DNA of 6,690 nucleotides from Methanoregula sp. GTDB taxonomy: Archaea > Halobacteriota > Methanomicrobia > Methanomicrobiales > Methanospirillaceae. Below are positions 5,670-6,690 of this stretch, piece after piece. A program made the position numbers and the translations under genes. The notes under the pieces are model-generated. The model did not search any database. It had not been told where the DNA came from and saw only the letters and a program-made list of their open reading frames with translations. The DNA is taken from positions 15,040 through 21,729 of the forward strand of contig PMDE01000127.1 in NCBI GenBank assembly GCA_003154335.1. Reading direction: 5' to 3'. Positions within the stretch are counted from its first letter, which is position 1. Every line of letters begins with the position of its first letter.

Positions 5670-6032
5670 TTACCCGGACAATGAGGTCAGCAGGATCGTC
5701 CATGTCATGAACCAGAACGCAAAGGTCATAAACCCCTGGTAAAACCAGTCTTTTGCTCCCAGCTTCGCAGTATCCATACCCAGGAGAATGAAAATATGTT
5801 TCTGGATAACGATGCCGGCAAGCATCAGCATAAGTGCCAGGAATCCATTGTTCTGGTGACCCGACGAGTTGGGAATGCCGCCAGACCAGTACGATAAGGC
5901 ACCGGCTCCGATTCCGATAAGGGCCGCAGTGAGAGTCCGTTTGATGCGGGCAATATGCTCAGCCTGTTTATCTGCCTTTGTTTTTTCTTTTTTTGTCAGG
6001 ACAGGCTTTTCTTCGTTGACTTCTTCACTCAC
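5670..6032 (-). CDS. EMC6-like (Rab5-interacting family) membrane protein
   Basis: The 120-residue protein has a highly charged, lysine-rich N-terminus (about 1-32) and three hydrophobic helices at about 33-49, 63-84 and 96-117. The last carries the conserved-looking GAKDWFYQGFMTFAFW before TWTILLT. This layout and motif match archaeal EMC6-like proteins. In eukaryotes EMC6 is a core subunit of the ER membrane complex, and archaeal relatives are proposed to partner YidC/Oxa1-type insertases such as Ylp1 (DUF106); its job here would be in the cytoplasmic membrane, assisting insertion. The start is GTG at 6032, supported by GGTGAT (6038-6043) five bases upstream, an exact match to the archaeal 16S 3' end complement. 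The ABCE1 gene follows after 29 bases and the NFACT gene diverges on the other side. The family call is from memory of the motif. Confidence 0.8.
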   Translation of the reverse strand: MSEEVNEEKPVLTKKEKTKADKQAEHIARIKRTLTAALIGIGAGALSYWSGGIPNSSGHQNNGFLALMLMLAGIVIQKHIFILLGMDTAKLGAKDWFYQGFMTFAFWFMTWTILLTSLSG

Positions 6033-6091
6033 TCCGCATCACCAGTAGTCTTATTTTTTAGTGCGCAAGCCATATGTAATTTGGTACACCC
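6033..6091. promoter_or_regulatory. 59-base divergent promoter between the EMC6-like/ABCE1 unit and the NFACT gene
   Basis: The gap must drive transcription both ways. For the plus strand an AT-only stretch at about 6051-6060 (TTATTTTTTA) predicts a start near 6080-6085 and a very short leader, consistent with no Shine-Dalgarno sequence before 6092. For the minus strand a TATA-like AATTACATATG (about 6074-6083) predicts a start near 6049 and a short leader that includes GGTGAT at 6038-6043. The two promoters overlap, so transcription machinery on one could block the other. Confidence 0.4.
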
Positions 6092-6690
6092 ATGGCATCC
6101 GAACAGGGAATGAGCGGAATTGACGTTAAGGCAGTTACTCACGAGCTGTCCGAAAAGTTGCCGCTCTGGATCGACAAGGTCTACCAGTTTGACACGCGGA
6201 CGCTGGCTATACGCCTGAATGGAGAAAACAAGGCAAAATACCTGATGATCATCGAGTCCGGGAGAAGGGCCCACCTGGTAAAAGAACTACCTGACCCTCC
6301 AAAAAATCCTCCGCAGTTTGCCATGCTCCTGCGCAAGTACCTGTCCGGTGGAAAGGTGCTTGCCATCCGGCAGCACGGCCTTGAGCGAATATTGATATTC
6401 GATATCGGGAAAGGCAATCTTGTCTACCGGCTCATTATCGAACTTTTTGATGAAGGAAATATCATACTGGCCGATGATAGCAACACGATTATCAAGCCTT
6501 TGCGACACCACCGTTTCAGGGACAGGGAGATTGTCCCAAAGGCGATCTATACCCTTGGACCAACCGATCCCACTGCATCCCTGGATGCCTTCTCACAAGC
6601 GATAGGAAACGACGATCGCGACCTTGTACGAAGTCTCGCTATTACCTGCATGCTCGGAGGAATGTATGCCGAGTATATCTGTCAGAAAAC
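6092..6690 (+). CDS. rqcH: NFACT family protein (RqcH/Rqc2 homologue), N-terminal 199 residues
   Basis: RqcH/Rqc2 proteins bind the large ribosomal subunit still carrying a blocked nascent chain and tRNA, and in bacteria add C-terminal alanine tails. The visible part is the NFACT-N domain: MSGIDVKAVTHELSEKLPLW (7-26), the hallmark NPPQFAMLLRKYLSGG (72-87), QHGLERI (94-100) and ELFDEGNIILAD (117-128). It ends in the start of the helix-hairpin-helix middle region, AITCMLGGMYAEYIC. The coiled coil and NFACT-R domain expected downstream lie beyond the window, where roughly two thirds of the gene should be. The start at 6092 fits the predicted short leader; an in-frame ATG at 6110 (MSGID) matches where many homologues begin and remains possible. 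Neither has a good Shine-Dalgarno sequence. It diverges from the EMC6-like/ABCE1 unit. No frameshift is seen. Confidence 0.93.
   Translation, partial: MASEQGMSGIDVKAVTHELSEKLPLWIDKVYQFDTRTLAIRLNGENKAKYLMIIESGRRAHLVKELPDPPKNPPQFAMLLRKYLSGGKVLAIRQHGLERILIFDIGKGNLVYRLIIELFDEGNIILADDSNTIIKPLRHHRFRDREIVPKAIYTLGPTDPTASLDAFSQAIGNDDRDLVRSLAITCMLGGMYAEYICQK

Noticed and set aside
6029..6511. Minus-strand open frames opposite the NFACT gene
   Set aside because: They are antisense shadows of a gene with strong family motifs on the plus strand.

Overview
The window looks like chromosomal DNA from a methanogenic archaeon, most plausibly of the Methanomicrobiales. The evidence is a complete ABCE1/Rli1 ATPase (confined to archaea and eukaryotes), an archaeal-type NFACT/RqcH protein, an EMC6-like membrane protein, archaeal TATA-like promoters, oligo-T terminators and a ribosome binding site matching the archaeal 16S 3' end. 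The order-level call is an inference from protein style, not from a search.

Right part (about 3870-6690) is a translation quality-control locus. On the minus strand an EMC6-like three-helix membrane protein (GTG start at 6032) is followed after 29 bases by ABCE1, the ATPase that splits ribosomes. On the plus strand, starting 59 bases away, the NFACT/RqcH gene begins and runs off the right edge. RqcH-type proteins act on the large subunit with trapped nascent chain that splitting leaves behind, so the shared promoter gap joins two successive steps of ribosome rescue to a predicted membrane-insertion factor.

Middle part (about 1550-3760) holds two divergent units. On the minus strand an unrecognised 342-residue soluble protein is followed by a 152-residue four-repeat TPR protein. 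On the plus strand two single-pass membrane proteins of 62 and 60 residues follow each other; they align without gaps over about 49 residues and look like a tandem duplication.

Left part (1-1550) is gene-poor and AT-rich. It contains one plausible 86-residue two-helix membrane protein (529-789, minus) with a TATA-like element at leaderless distance and a 22-base palindrome upstream of that. It also holds a coding-like but frame-broken stretch at the left edge (1 to about 540) and two GC-rich, hairpin-rich islands (about 1098-1190 and 1360-1447) in a gene-free 760-base gap, which are candidates for untranslated RNAs. No tRNA, rRNA, CRISPR array or intact insertion sequence was seen.
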